The notes beneath the pieces were generated by a model that saw only the letters and a list, made by a program, of their open reading frames with translations, did no database searches and had not been told where the DNA came from. A stretch of DNA of 64,000 nt, taken from contig OY726572.1 in assembly GCA_963383645.1 (NCBI GenBank), positions 68,269,738 through 68,333,737 on the forward strand, read 5' to 3'. The translations under genes and the position numbers were made by a program. This document shows, in pieces, positions 25,501 to 37,129 of this stretch (position 1 is the first letter of the stretch; each line of letters opens with the position of its first letter). This DNA comes from Muscardinus avellanarius (Eukaryota > Chordata > Mammalia > Rodentia > Gliridae).

Positions 25501-26291
25501 AGCTCTGTTCATTTACATGTCTTTGTATATTACCTCTCATATAACAAATGTTGATTGTCTTTGATATTTCAGTTAATGTAGCCATGCAATAACAGATGAA
25601 AGTAGTTTAAAACAATCATGATACCAGGTATGATGGTTCACACCTATAATCCAAGGACTTGGAACTGAACAAGGAGGCTGAACAAGGAGGATCACAGGCT
25701 CAAAGTCAACTTGCTGGAACTTAGTGAAACTCTCTTAAAACATAAAAAGGTCTAGAGTGTAGCTCAGAGCTAGAACACACTTGAGTTCAATACTCAAAAA
25801 CACACAAACACACACATTTTGCAAGATTTTACATTCATCCTCAAAATCTAGTCTATAATCATCTTCAAAATTCAGTAAAATAACATTCCTAAATCCCAAA
25901 AATAGCACTGGAATAAAATTCAAATTATAGAGTATTTTTAACACTCTCAAATAATCTCAATATCTTGCACATTCTAAGCATGCACTAGCTAATCTACTGA
26001 GCCTCACTCGCAGCCTAAAATGTTCTTTTACTAATAGAATAACTCAAGACAATTCCAAAATTATTTTAGGTAAATGTAGTATTTGAGATAGATATATGGG
26101 TTGTGTCTTTTTATTCTAAAGTGTGTATTACTTTTTATTTATATCTTAAAATTATTTATGGTCAAAGTGTGTTAGCAACCTTGATGGGCTCTCACCAAAG
26201 CAAGAATTGGTTTCAGGATAAGTAAAACAGGGCTGGGTTGTAGCTCATAAATAAAATGTCCTTGGATTTAATCTTCACAAACACCACCACA

Positions 26292-26344
<53 letters not shown>

Positions 26345-27764
26345 AACTACTCACACACACAAGAGATACACACACAGAAAATAATGACTTAATGAGAATG
26401 TACTCTTCTTTTAGGAAGAAAAACATTGTAAAGATGATAGAAAATATTTACTTAAAACTTACTGACATAAAAGAACTTGTTTTCCTGATACCATTTTGGG
26501 TGCATTACTTTTAAAAATGTACATAGTTTAAAAATCAGAGGAAATTAGAACACTTAACACGATTTCCCCATCCTGTCTATAATAAACCAAAGAATAATTT
26601 CTAAAATATACATATTTAAATTGTCAAGACATATTTGTGTTAAAAAGCAATAAAAGAAAACCTGATATTAATGTGATTTTTTTCTGGTGAGCTGCTTTTC
26701 CTCGACACCCAAATTGGAGACTTACTTTGCTTTTTAGTGTATTTATCTAAGCATTCGCTTAAGCAGCCTCATTTAGCATTGCTCTGTGTAGACTTCACTC
26801 TCTGCTCATTCTGAATTAACTTAAACCTTTGTTTTTTATTTATTTATTTTTTGGTGGTACTGGGGGTGGAACCCAGAGGCTTTCTACCTCTGGGATATAC
26901 TCCCAGACCTTTTTTTTAATATTTTATTTGGAAACAGGGTCTCACTAAGTTGCTGAAACCTTCACTAAGTGGCTAAGGCTGGCTTCGAACCTGAGCGATC
27001 CTCCTGTCTCAGCCTCCCAAGCACAGGGATTACAAGCGTGCGCCAACACGCCCGGCTCAACGTTCCATTTTAAATACCTACTTTTCTTTGTCCCATGTGC
27101 ATCTGCTCTACATCACTTTCATTCTTACCTTTCTCCTTCCTCAGTTTAATATTTCCCAAGTTTCTATGGTTCTGGGCTTAAAAGGAAACAGCACCAAACT
27201 TGCTTACCCTATAATATCTATGTTGTTAGAACCCAGCCTTCATCCTCCTCTCCTCCTATTTTTTTCTCCTAATTTGTGGAGAGATCTGCAAAATTTGTCC
27301 AGATTACTTTTTCAGCAGCCCTAAATTTGAAATATTAATAGAGAAAAATAGTGGAGAGACACTGGTACCGATGAAACATTTTGTTCTATACTGATAAGAT
27401 TTTATACCATGTAGGTTGCATTCTATTTCTGTTGAAGCTAATACCATTGACCAGTCATTAGTTTCATTTTTAAACCTATGTGCAATAAGATTCAAAACTA
27501 GCAGAGAAAGGGATCAGAAAACAGGCTGTGTATTCATCCTCTTACAGCAGACATGGGAACAGATTTTATGAAGAATTTATGATGTATTCAAAGTCACATA
27601 TCTAGTCAGTGTCAAAGCCCAAACTAAAAGTGAGTTTATATATCTCTAGTTCAATACTTTCCCCCATTGTTTCAAGCTGTTTTGAGTCTACCACTAAGCC
27701 GATAGGGGCGGGGGAGGGAGAAGTCTAATGAAAACCTTTCATAGTTTCTTTCCTCACCTGACAT
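17667..27764 (-). CDS. C2orf78-like protein, copy A, three-exon gene (888 residues)
   Basis: Predicted join on the minus strand: 27758-27764, 21983-22741, 17667-19567. Exon 1 gives ATG-TCA-G before a GTGAGG donor. Exon 2 starts after a pyrimidine-rich CACAG acceptor and ends TTTCCAGG before GTGAGT. Exon 3 starts after TTGCAG. Both junctions are phase 1 and the 2667 bases read without a stop, giving a protein that begins MSDNIQNPSF. From memory it resembles human C2orf78 (DUF4629, about 920 residues), a protein of unknown function. Residues 1-255 are rich in Ser, Thr, Gln and Tyr. A basic stretch at about 573-580 (QRKRRR) may be a nuclear signal. 'HMLESVQVYHALGKK' (about 599-613) and the last 78 residues look like the most conserved parts. 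A Pro/Ala/Ser-rich linker spans about 680-805. It is the only intact copy in the window. The splicing is my inference from signals and phase. Confidence 0.8.
19985..20955 (+). mobile_element. 5'-truncated L1 in gene A intron 2
   Basis: Plus-strand (antisense to the gene) L1 ORF2 tail and 3' UTR, with 'SGYLPKRMETKPN' and '[21 protein letters not shown]' and a 3' end of 'caatgcaccaataaaa'. It is absent from the matching intron of copy B, so it came after the A/B duplication. Confidence 0.85.
20985..21480 (+). repeat. Two SINEs and a (GAAT)n repeat in gene A intron 2
   Basis: Plus-oriented SINEs at about 20985-21190 (older) and 21245-21430 (younger, with 'gggcgtggtggcgcatgcttg'). A GAAT repeat at 21434-21468 grew in the tail of the second. 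None is seen in copy B intron 2. Confidence 0.85.
21983..22741 (-). CDS. Gene A exon 2
   Basis: 759 bases coding residues 3-255, with a split Asp codon at each end. The acceptor is TTGCTTCCCACAG and the donor CCAGG|GTGAGT. The frame also stays open upstream through the acceptor to an ATG at 22754 (MLPT...), but joining to exon 1 gives MSDN and uses good splice signals, so I prefer the spliced start. The sequence is rich in Ser, Gln, Pro and Tyr without a recognised fold. Copy B keeps about 90% of these residues by eye, apart from its frameshift. Confidence 0.85.
23405..23875 (+). mobile_element. Short L1 3' end in gene A intron 1
   Basis: About 470 bases of ORF2 tail ('[13 protein letters not shown]', 'FTRKWTELKNIMLMEMSQSQ') and 3' UTR ending in an A run. 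It interrupts sequence shared with copy B between 'atcagattattagaaat' and the region resuming near 23900, so it inserted after the A/B duplication. Confidence 0.85.
26298..26345 (+). repeat. (CTA)n microsatellite
   Basis: About 15 tandem CTA/ACT units in the tail of an old SINE. Confidence 0.9.
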
Positions 27765-28060
27765 TGTCAGAGAAGAGGTAACATCAGTCACAGGTACAAG
27801 GGATAAGGGGACAAAACCAGAGGATGTTTCTGCGGCTGAAGTAAAAAAGCGCATGTGTCCAGTAGGAAGGAAACTGGTCACTGGTCAGTGACTGTCCACT
27901 GGCCTCTTGTGATTGTCCTACTGTGTTTACAGACAACTCCATGGAAACCCCAAGATTCCACCAGGTAGTGTTCACTTTAGTGGGAGAATGATGTCACAAA
28001 ACTGGCAGTTTAAAGGTACAAGACATGCAGTAGGGAGGACAGATTGCCAGTCTGAAGACA
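27758..28060 (-). promoter_or_regulatory. Exon 1 and promoter of gene A
   Basis: Start codon complement at 27762-27764 with A at -3, followed by CAG|GTGAGG. Upstream on the minus strand lie a CRE variant (27989-27996, TGACATCA read in gene orientation) and a TTTAAA box about 15 bases further up. The five copies of this segment are among the best kept stretches of the cluster. The transcription start is not determined. The family's CCAAT-type motif is altered here to ACTGGC. Confidence 0.65.
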
Positions 28061-28439
28061 GGACTGGATGGAGATAAAACCAGCAAGGTTCTAACAGCAC
28101 CTAAGTGGCTGAGATCTGGAGAGGTGAAGTCCTGCAGGATACACATGGTAGTCCTATTTTCTCCTGGTCTTATGTTAGGGAGATTATCTCAATGTTTCTT
28201 TAGTTTATTAATAAAATTGTTTATAGTTCATGTATGATATTTAACATTATAGCTGACAATATAATGAATTATACACACACCTACATATTATTAATGTTCC
28301 AAGTGAAGACGGAATAGGAATCTATATTTTGCAATTTATTGTTCTAAAACGACTTCAGTCAATTTTATGTTGACCCAACTGCTTATAAGGAGCAAATAAT
28401 ATGATTAAAAGGCTGTTTTTAGAACTTGGTTCAAGACTG

Positions 28440-28900
28440 ACATCACTGATGCACCTTGAGATATTATTGATGTGCTCCATCTTTCTTCTTCCTTAGCTTT
28501 TTCCCTTGAATCTCACACTTTGGGGCTATGCTTGTCCATGTTGAATTTGTATCTTTCTTCCCTTCTTTGCCCCCATTATAGGAATTATTTCACGGAGAAA
28601 CCTGATCTTAGAGTTGACCTTCATGGTGTTGCTTCCTACCAACTTCTGAGGCAGGCGTCTTCTTGTCTTTCTTCCCGTGTTTGACAAGTGGATCCTGCAC
28701 ATTGGCAGCAAACATAAGCGAGGTGGAAGACACTGACGACTGCACACTCCTCCTCTTCTAGACTTTGATCACAGACCTTTCACCTGAAATCTGCTGTCTG
28801 ACTGGTTGGGTTCCACAGACTTCTTGCTATATATTGTGCATAAGTTGTGAAGTCTCTCTCTCTTCTTTCCTAATTGACTCCCACGTGGCAGTTATGGGGT
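28440..28900. repeat. Recurrent intergenic block V, copy 1 (paralog 41960-42440)
   Basis: Lies upstream of gene A. It shares an ordered set of matches with 41960-42440 ('caccttgaga', 'ggaattatttca' or variants, 'ctgactgcacac' or variants). Short minus-strand frames at 28526-28747 and 42113-42364 do not match each other, so it is probably not coding. Unrecognised. Confidence 0.55.
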
Positions 28901-29454
28901 CTCTCTACTCCTGTCAATAACACTTTTTAATCTTGGGCCTTTCTCAGTAGTGAGTACAAAACCAGACCAAATGCAGAAAGGAGTTAAAGCTAGAAAAAGA
29001 GAGTAGTAGATTATAGGGAAGGGAGGGAAGAAGAAAAAAGAGACCATGTGCAATTATATTTCTTGCTGTGAGAAACATGTCAATCTACTGTCCTCATTTT
29101 GTATTCACTGAAAAGATAATTAAATATTTTTATGTTGTTATCTAAATACTTTAGAGACTGCCCTGATTTTCTTATAATGAAGAGAAGTTTCCTAAATATA
29201 ACTTTTAATATTGTTTTATACCATATAATGTCATATTTGCCATTTTTAGTATTTTTTTAAGATACAATTGCTTTTTGGTGACTGTGTATTTATGTTGTTT
29301 GTTTTTGTGTATGTGTCTATGTGAGAGAGGGAGAAGAAAGGCAGAGAGATTGAAATAGAGTGTATGTGTGTCACATTCTTAGGGTCTTCAACACTGTAAG
29401 ACACATCTTTTTGTCCTCATGATTGATATTTGTAAATATCATAAATGTAACCAG

Positions 29455-29960
29455 ATAGATATGAGAAGAAAGTTAAAGGATGGATTGTGAGGAAGGCACT
29501 GTTTGGGACTGCACCATGTGCACAAGCATGAGCACAGTGTCTGCTGTCAGCCCAAGCTCATGTCCTTTGCTCTTGGCTTCCAGGCCCTGGTGAGTGCTTT
29601 TCTTACTAACTTCTCTTGTTATTGTAATAAAGTGAGTAAGGGCCGAATGACTAGTAACTTATCTCAAGACAGATCTGACTTTGGAGAGGAAATCTATGGA
29701 TTTCATAACTTTAATTGATCTTGAGCTTTCCAGGATGGATGCCTGCATTGCTCTATGTGGGGATTTCTCTAGTGTCAGTGAGTAGAGAGTGTGTGACACA
29801 AGGTGAGAAGGGCTCAAATGAAGGTAAGTTCATACACAGACCTCTGAGGATGAAGATGGTGTTTATAGCGTTATGGTGGTGTATGGTGTTTGTAGTTATT
29901 CCCATGTCTTCTAACTGTGCTCCCTGTGCTCATTATGAAATGATGTTTTATTGTTTGTGA
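29455..29960. repeat. Recurrent intergenic block U, copy 2
   Basis: Second of the four U blocks. It keeps 'ttcttactaacttctc', 'agtgtcagtgagtagag' and 'tcattatgaaatgatgttttat'. Its position relative to the gene A promoter (about 1.7 kb upstream) matches the other copies. Confidence 0.65.
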
Positions 29961-30239
29961 TGCTTTTCTAAAAGAAATCATAAAACATTTTACATTTTGA
30001 AAATATGAGTTGGAGTATGTAAAATATTGTTTTGTCATTTTAGCTAAGTCTCATGCCTCAGATATTCTATTTTATAATCCTCGTATATGTTATGAGGCTC
30101 ACAACATATACTGAGTGTCTCCAATGCAGGCCATCTCTGTGTTCCCATAGACATCAAGGCAATCTATAGCTAATCCTTTATTTACACTAGAAACACTTGA
30201 AATAATTGACTTAAAAAGAGTCAAGTGTTGTGTTCACTT

Positions 30240-30967
30240 TTTTTTTGCGGTACTGGGGATGAAATCCAGGGGCATTGTACCTCTGAGCTCCACCCTCAGT
30301 CCAATTTTTTATTTTTTTATTTTCAAACAAGGTCTCACTGAGTTGCAAAGGGCCAAAGTAGCTGAGGCTGTCTGCAAACTGCAATTCTCCTGTTTAAGCC
30401 CCCCAAATGCTGAGATTACAAACTTGTGCCTCCACACCTGGCTTGGGTCCACATTTATGTTGTTTTCAGCCCAGTTTTAATTGTCCTCAAGCCCTCCAAG
30501 AGCCTCAGAGAGGGGGCGAGGGAGAGGGAGAGGAAGAGAGAGAGGAAGAGATAATGAAATCGAATAAAAGAAAATAAAGCGAAGGTGGAGGGATACCCCG
30601 ATTGTTCTCTTGCAGGGCATGCCCTGAATGACCAGACATTCTCTCACCATGCTCCACCTCTTCATCTTATTTGGTAGTGGAGACTGAACCCAGAGCATTC
30701 TACTGCTGAGATCATCCTTTTTAAAAATTGTTTTTCTAGTAAGGATCTTGCTAAGTTTCTTAGTTGGGTCTTTATCTTGTAATCCTCCTGTCCCAATCTC
30801 CCAAGTAGTAGGGAATAGAAGCAGGTACCACTGTGTGTGGGTGAGTATCCACGTCTTTAAGGTACCTCATGCCCCAGTGGTGCCAAGCTGGAACCTAAGC
30901 CTACAACCTGCGGCTTTTGCAGGCACTCCAGATGAAAAGCACATGATGAGACTATTGCATACCTTTA

Positions 30968-31019
<52 letters not shown>

Positions 31020-31195
31020 CAGGCGCACTCTACCTCTGAGATACATCCTCAATGCTATTTAATTTTTTGTTTTGTAATAGGACCTTGGTGAGTTGTTGAA
31101 GGACCTTGTAAAGTTCCTAAGGCTAGTCTCCAACCTGCAGTCCTACTGATGCAGATTCCCAAGAATTGGGATTACATGTGTGTGCCATCAGACCG
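30240..31195 (-). repeat. Old SINEs and (GT)n repeat
   Basis: Minus-oriented SINE remnants at about 30240-30445, 30660-30845 and 31015-31195. A GA-rich stretch lies at 30505-30550 and a GT dinucleotide run at about 30971-31016. No gene is seen between 30000 and 31580. Confidence 0.75.
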
Positions 31196-31617
31196 CACTG
31201 AAGTGAACATTTTAACAAGGGCATTTCAATAAACTGTGGCTGAAGCAAACGTAAGAGAGATGCTCATGATGGAAAAGACAAAGGGCAGCACACACTGACT
31301 GCTTCTGTTATTAGAATGCAAATGAAGGTTTGCTTTCATTTCTTCAGGTAATTGTAAAGAGGCTATAGGAATAATGGTCCAGTGCTTTTAGGGGGAATTG
31401 GTAAGGTAACCAGGGTTTTGGGCAACTGGAGCAAGGGTGAGCAAACTTGCCTTTTCTTTTTTCCTTTCTTCTTTTCTATTTTTTCTTTCTTCCTTTCTTT
31501 TTCTTTTTCTTTTTTCTCTTTATTTTGTGTTATTAGTGATTGGACCCAGGGCCATTCTAATTCTGATCCCCTCACCTTTTTATTTATTTATTTATTTATT
31601 TATTTTTTTAATTTATT

Positions 31618-33885
31618 TTTTATTGGTGCAATGTATTCATACATCATAGTGGTATAAAGAAAATACTTTTGTGGACATACATGCACATCTCGCCCAGTTA
31701 GCCCCTACCCGATCCCCACCCCATTCCCTCCCCATCCCTCCTTCCCACGCTTGGCTTACTGGTTGACATCTAGTATTATAGGAATTTATACAATATTAAC
31801 ATTGATAATCTCACATAACAGTTTCATTTGTCTGGTACCAAACTTTTGATGACTTAAAGATAACATTTCAATATTTCTTTTTGCTTTCTTTCTTACCAGA
31901 GAATATTTTTTTCTTTTTTTTTTTTTTTTAGGTGAAACTATCATACATTTATTTATTTATTTTTCAGAAAAAAATCTATCCTGATATGGAATATGGACTC
32001 TAGATACCCAAAACAGTCTCAAAGAAGAACAAAGCTAGAAGATGTATATTTTCTGATTTCAAACCATATAAAGCTACAATAATTGAAACAGTGTAGTACT
32101 GTTATAAAGGCAGATATATAAACCATTGGAGCTAATTAAAAGCCTAGAGATAAATTCTTCCATACATTGTCAAGTTATTTTTGACAAGGTTTCCATGAAC
32201 TTTTGGTGGAGGAAATACTAGTCTTTTAACTAAATATTGTTGAAAAATAATAATAAATGAAAAAGAATAAAATTGGACCCTTACCTAACACATATACAAA
32301 TATTAACTCAAAATAGATAAAAGACCTAAATATAAATCTTAATACTATAAGCTTTTAGAAGAAAATCTGGGTCATAAAACCTCACAACATTAAAATTGGA
32401 AGTGATTTCTTGGATATGATTTCAATGGCACAGGCAACAAAAGAGTAAATAAACTCCCTAAAAAATAAAAAAAATATTGTATATCCAAAGACAATGTAAA
32501 CAGAGTTAAAAGTTACTGATCCTCTTCCAAGAGTTCCTCCTATGACCCATTTCTCCCTAACTCTCACATATTAGGGAAAGCATCTGATTTCTTATTTTTT
32601 GTGACTGACTAATCTCACTTAGCATAATGTCCTCCAGTTCCATCCATTGCCCTGAAAATGACGTAATTGAGTTTTTTTTGATGGCTGAGTAAAATTCCAT
32701 TGTGTACATATCCCACAGTTTTGTAATCCATTCATCTGTTGATGGACATCTTGGCTGGTTCCATAGTTTGGCTATGGTGAATTGTGCAGCTATGAACATA
32801 GATACACATGCATTAGTTTGGTAGTTTGGTTTCTTTTCTTTTGGGTAGATACCCAACAGTGGTATTGCTGGATCAAATGGAAGATTTGTTCCCATTCTTC
32901 TGAGGATTCTCCATACTGTTTTCCAAAGTGGTTGCACTAATTTGCAATCCCACCAACAATGTCTTAGAGTTCCCACTTCTCCACATCCTCGCCAGCATCT
33001 GTTGTTGTTTGTGTTTTGAATGATGGCCATTCTAGTTGGAGTTAGGTGAAATCTCAGGGTAGTTTTGATTTGCATCTCTCTGATTGCCAGTGATGTTGAG
33101 CATTTTTTCATGCATTTATTGGCCATTTGAATTTCTTCTTTTGTGAAGTGTCTATTTAGTTCATTTGCCCATTTTGTTATTGGATGCTTTGTTTTCTTAG
33201 TGTTGAGTTTCTTGAGTTCTCTGTATATTCTAGATATTAGTCCTCTATCGGTGGTGTAGGTGGAAAAAATCTTCTCCCATTCTGTTGGCTCTCGATTGAG
33301 ATTCTTGATAGTTTCCTTTGCTGAACAGAAGCTCTTCAGTTTCATGCAATCCCATGTATTGATTCTCCTTTTAATTTGTTGTGCCTTTGGGGTCTTGTTG
33401 AGGAAATGTTTGTCTGTACCTATGTGTTGTAGTGTTGGACCTATGCCCTCTTCAAGGAGCTTCAAGGTCTCTGGTTTAATTTCCAAGTCTTTGATCCATC
33501 GTGAGTTGACTTTTGTACAGGGTGAAAAAGTGGGATTAACATCCAATTTTCTGCATATGGTTAACCAATTTTGCCAACACCATTTGTTGAAGAGGCTATC
33601 TTTTTTCCAGTGCATGTTTTTGGCCCCTTTGTCAAAAATCAATTGGCTGAAAGTGTGTGGACTTGTTTCTGAGTCTTCTATTCTGCTCCATTGGTCTATA
33701 TATCTGTTCTTTTGCCAGTACCATGCTGTTTTTATTATAATGGCTTTGTAGTATAGTTTAAAGTCAGGTATTGTGATTCCTCCTGCGTGGTTTTTGTTGC
33801 TGAGAACTACCTTAGCTATTCTGGGCTTTTTGTTATTCCAGATAAATTTAAGGACTGATTTTTCTATGTCTGTGAGGACATATTT
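31618..33885 (-). mobile_element. 5'-truncated L1 with unusual 3' UTR
   Basis: Minus-strand L1. The 3' end is at 31618-31767, followed by a foreign block (31768-32529), the rest of the 3' UTR, and an ORF2 tail that is open for 361 codons (32557-33642: '[35 protein letters not shown]', then '[17 protein letters not shown]'), ending near 33885. It is one of the better preserved L1s here. Both ends touch ATTT-rich sequence, so a target-site duplication (about ATTTATTTATTTTT) is likely but hard to prove. Confidence 0.85.
31768..32529 (+). repeat. Foreign block inside L1 3' UTR, with an inverted older L1 fragment (copy 2)
   Basis: Aligns with 3695-4450 almost throughout, including the same left junction after 'ggttgac' and the plus-strand old ORF2 piece from about 31960. 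At its right edge normal 3' UTR resumes at 'agagttcctcctatgaccc'. It replaces about 110 bases of the standard 3' UTR (compare 1488-1598). Confidence 0.8.
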
Positions 33886-34207
33886 ATTTATTTTTAAAAT
33901 TTTTGAGCCTGTGATCCTCCAATTTCAACCTCTCCAGTACTGGGAATACAAGCACGCAGAACCACACCCAGATCCAACTCATGACATTCTGGGGCTGGGG
34001 TTGGATGTGCTGGGTATCTCATCATTCAGGTATTCCAATCTGAATCCAGGGCCAGTCTTTTTCTCTGAGCTACAGCTCTATTTACGTCTTATTTAAAGTT
34101 TTTTTTTTTTTTTTTTGACAGCATGGTCTCACTAAATTGCTTGGGCTGGTTTTGAAATTTTGTTACTCTATTCTCCAACTCCCAAGTACCAGTGAGAGAG
34201 AATATTA

Positions 34208-34622
34208 AAAAAAAAACCATGTGAAATGTGAATATTTGACCATTTTTATTTCCCACTAGACCTAAAAGCTAAACGCAGGACAATTTTATACATGTAACAA
34301 GGAAATTAAGACTACACATATCCTCCTGAGCTTGGGTCATAACTGAGAGAACCTGACTCTGTAGAATGAAAGCCACACATTGAAGGTATTTTGTCAGAAA
34401 ATAGGCTTTATATCACTGATCACTTGTTAGACCACAGTCATATCAGGAACTGAAGTCATCTTTCTTACTGGTGCCTGTAGCTCACCAAGAACTTTTCCTG
34501 AATATAACAGCCTCCTGTCTGAGCTCTTCTTACCTCAATATAACAATGTCCTGCACTCCTTCATGATCTTTTTACCTGATAATTCCATGGGAAGTATCAA
34601 GATATTCCTATAGGATGACAGT
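34208..34622. repeat. Segmental-duplication block, copy 2 (paralog at 1-418)
   Basis: Aligns with the first 418 bases of the window. It continues into unique sequence to 34900 without a gene. Confidence 0.6.
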
Positions 34623-34904
34623 GTTGACTTGGTATGTTGCATTAGGATTAAAATGACATAGGTTCAGAGAAGCTTCTGTGGGTGGCAAAAATAAGAAAAC
34701 CAAAAGGCCATTGTCACTTCCCCCTTTTTACTCCTGTTATAATTGCCATACACAGAGAGCAATCTCTGCTACTGAAGGGGGGCATCCATCCAACTAACAC
34801 CATAGATTCTTAAAACAGCAGCTCATGATTGTTTAAAAACAAAGAATCAGATTCTCTGTCACCTGGACTTACAACTCTCCAGTAACTTCCAGGGAACTGG
34901 ATAC

Positions 34905-36218
34905 AGTTTCAAACTCCTGTCTGGCATGTTGGCCCACACGTTAACCCAGTAAGTGGGAGAATGAGACAAGAGGATGGCAGGTTCCAGCCCATTGCATCGT
35001 AATTCAGCAAGACGCTGTTTCAAAAATGCAAACACAAAATAGTACTGAGTGTGTTGCTGAGAGCTAAATACTCCTGGTTTCATTTCCAGTGCCACAGACC
35101 CACAATTTTAAACTCCTTAGCCTGCATGGCAGGGTATTTGTCCTGTACTGCCCTCTGCCCCCCACTCTCATCACCCACCCATCTCCTCCTCACTTTCTAC
35201 TCTAGCCTTTCAGCCTGAACCTCTGCTGTCCGACTGACTCATGATCTTTGCACAGCTGTGCTCTTTCTGGGTCTTTGTTCTTGATGGGCCTGGTGGTTCC
35301 ATCTTATCTTTCATGTCTCCTCCTCTCAGAGAGCTTTCTGATCGTCCCTTTAAGTAGCCACCCCATCCCCACCACCTTCTGGCAGCCAGTCTTCATTTCC
35401 TGGTCTTCACACTCCTCCCCATTCTTTGGTATGGTTTGGTTTTCTGCCTTTCATTCAGCACTAGAAGATAACTACCTGAAAGTCACTTAATCTGCTGACT
35501 TGTTTATCTGTTTTGCCTATTTAGTTTGTGACCCCAGTTGATGCTGTATGTTCTTGGCTATCCACATATTTTTGAGTGTATGAGAGTGGGAGAGTAGACA
35601 GATATCATGTTCTCCCATTTTGCTAATATCAGTACTAGGATACAGAACCTGACTCCATTGCCAGGACTCTGTGTTTTTAACAAAGAACATAAATCAGGTG
35701 AAATGCAACTACATGTTTAGCCTTTTCAATAGAAAACACTAATGCTATTAACATATTATATTTAGTATGTGACTTTGCTCTTGGTGATCAAATGCCAAAA
35801 CACACGCCATTATCTGGGGACCACTAATCACCCTCTTCAAGCCTGGCTTCTGATCCTGAGTGAAAATGGCCACCTGAGAATCAGATTCTCCAGAAATAAT
35901 TCTGCAGGTAAGCGTTGCTTAAAGTCTCTGAGCTTCACCTTGTTCATGTACAAAGTGGTATTAAGAAAAATAAAACTGCTGGGTGTGGTGGTGCCCACTT
36001 GTAATCCCAGCATTTGGGAGGTTGACACGGAAGGATTGTTGTTCACGGACAGCCTCAACTACTACTTAGTGAGGTCCTTTGCCATTCAGTGAGACCCTGT
36101 TTAAAAATAAAGAAAAATAGGGCTGTGGATGTAGCTTGGAAGTAGAATGCCCCTGTGTACCATCCCAGTACAGAAAATATTATTATTATTATATTATTAT
36201 TATTAATATTATTATTTT

Positions 36219-36252
<34 letters not shown>

Positions 36253-37095
36253 CAAAAGGGAACACTATCATTTTTAATGTGGGTACTGCTACCCAAAACC
36301 AAGCCTACAACAAAATATGACTTTATTGAATTTGTAATCAGCACATAGAGATATATTATGTCAGTAAAACGTGTAGCAAACAGCAGCATGCAGTCAATGT
36401 GAAGGTGTAATTGGCCACCCTTTATGTAGACAGATATTTCAGTAAGAGCTGTTGTGAAGCTTGGTGTTGTGCATACCTGTAATCCATGTACTTGGGAGGA
36501 TGAGTCAGAAAGACTGCAGGTTGAAGGCCAACTTCAACAGCTGAGTGAGACCCTGTTCTAAAATCATGAATAAAAGAGTCCTGGTGGTTTACATAGGAGG
36601 TAGAATGTACCTGAAGATAATCCCCATTACCACCACCACAAGAAGAAAAATAAAAAAGAGTGAAAGTGAAAAAAAAAACCTCATAGAATCCCCAAACAAA
36701 CAAAAGAAAATATCTGGCTGTAGCCCACTGGGAGAGCATCCCTAGTTTCAATTCTAGGTATGAAAAACATCCTGCTGTAAGGGTAGCTATGCCGATAGTC
36801 TAAGGCTTCAGTATACTGAGGCAATAGTATGGCCAGAGCCCAGAAGTTTTAGGAATTCAGAGCAGCATAGGAGAATCTGTCTTGAAAAATGAAATAGATG
36901 CTGGGTGTGGTGGCTCATACCATAACCCCTGTTCTTGGAAAGCCAAGGTAAGTGTATCAGAAATTCCTGTATCTACTCAGTAACATAGCCACACTGAAAA
37001 CTTGGGACTCTGTTTCAGATGGAAAAGTAGAAAGCTAGAGTTGTAGCTCAGAGGTAGAATGGTCTAGAGTTCAATTCCTAGTACCAAAACAAACA
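34905..37095 (+). repeat. SINE-rich unit remnant with (TTA)n and (TGA)n repeats
   Basis: Plus-oriented SINEs at about 34905-35097, 35978-36176, 36455-36640 and 36900-37090. TTA and TGA trinucleotide repeats span 36178-36252. The stretch around 35765-35915 resembles gene A intron 1 near 23280-23410 ('gatcaaatg..', 'gagaatcagatt.tc'), so this is probably what is left of another gene unit whose exons 2 and 3 are gone. The His-rich frame at 36189-36389 is read from the TGA repeat. Confidence 0.65.
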
Positions 37096-37129
37096 ACAAA
37101 AAAACAAAGAAAAAAAAGACAGACAGTGA

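Larger units (their letters stand above)
22790..27750 (-). other. Gene A intron 1
   Basis: About 5 kb with no exon that I can see. The part next to exon 2 (22790-24110) is shared with copy B (63270-63780). It holds an L1 3' end (23405-23875, plus), SINEs at 24798-25010 (minus), about 25625-25815 (plus) and 26848-27056 (minus), an old SINE tail at 26228-26290 and a (CTA)n repeat at 26298-26345. The last 0.7 kb (27070-27757) matches the region below exon 1 at 38850-39715, 40640-41263 and 55280-55994. Confidence 0.65.

Noticed and set aside
26281..26360. Regular trinucleotide array as a CRISPR-like repeat
   Set aside because: Uniform CTA units with no spacers, in a mammalian SINE tail.
28526..28747. 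Basic short frame (TGRKTRRRLPQKLVGS) as a ribosomal-protein retrocopy
   Set aside because: The partner block at 41960-42440 does not keep the frame, and I could not match it to any ribosomal protein.
32557..33642. 361-codon open frame as a host gene
   Set aside because: The protein is the C-terminal part of L1 ORF2 and lies inside an L1 with a typical 3' end.
36189..36389. Poly-histidine protein
   Set aside because: Read from a TGA/ATC trinucleotide repeat; no conserved flanks.
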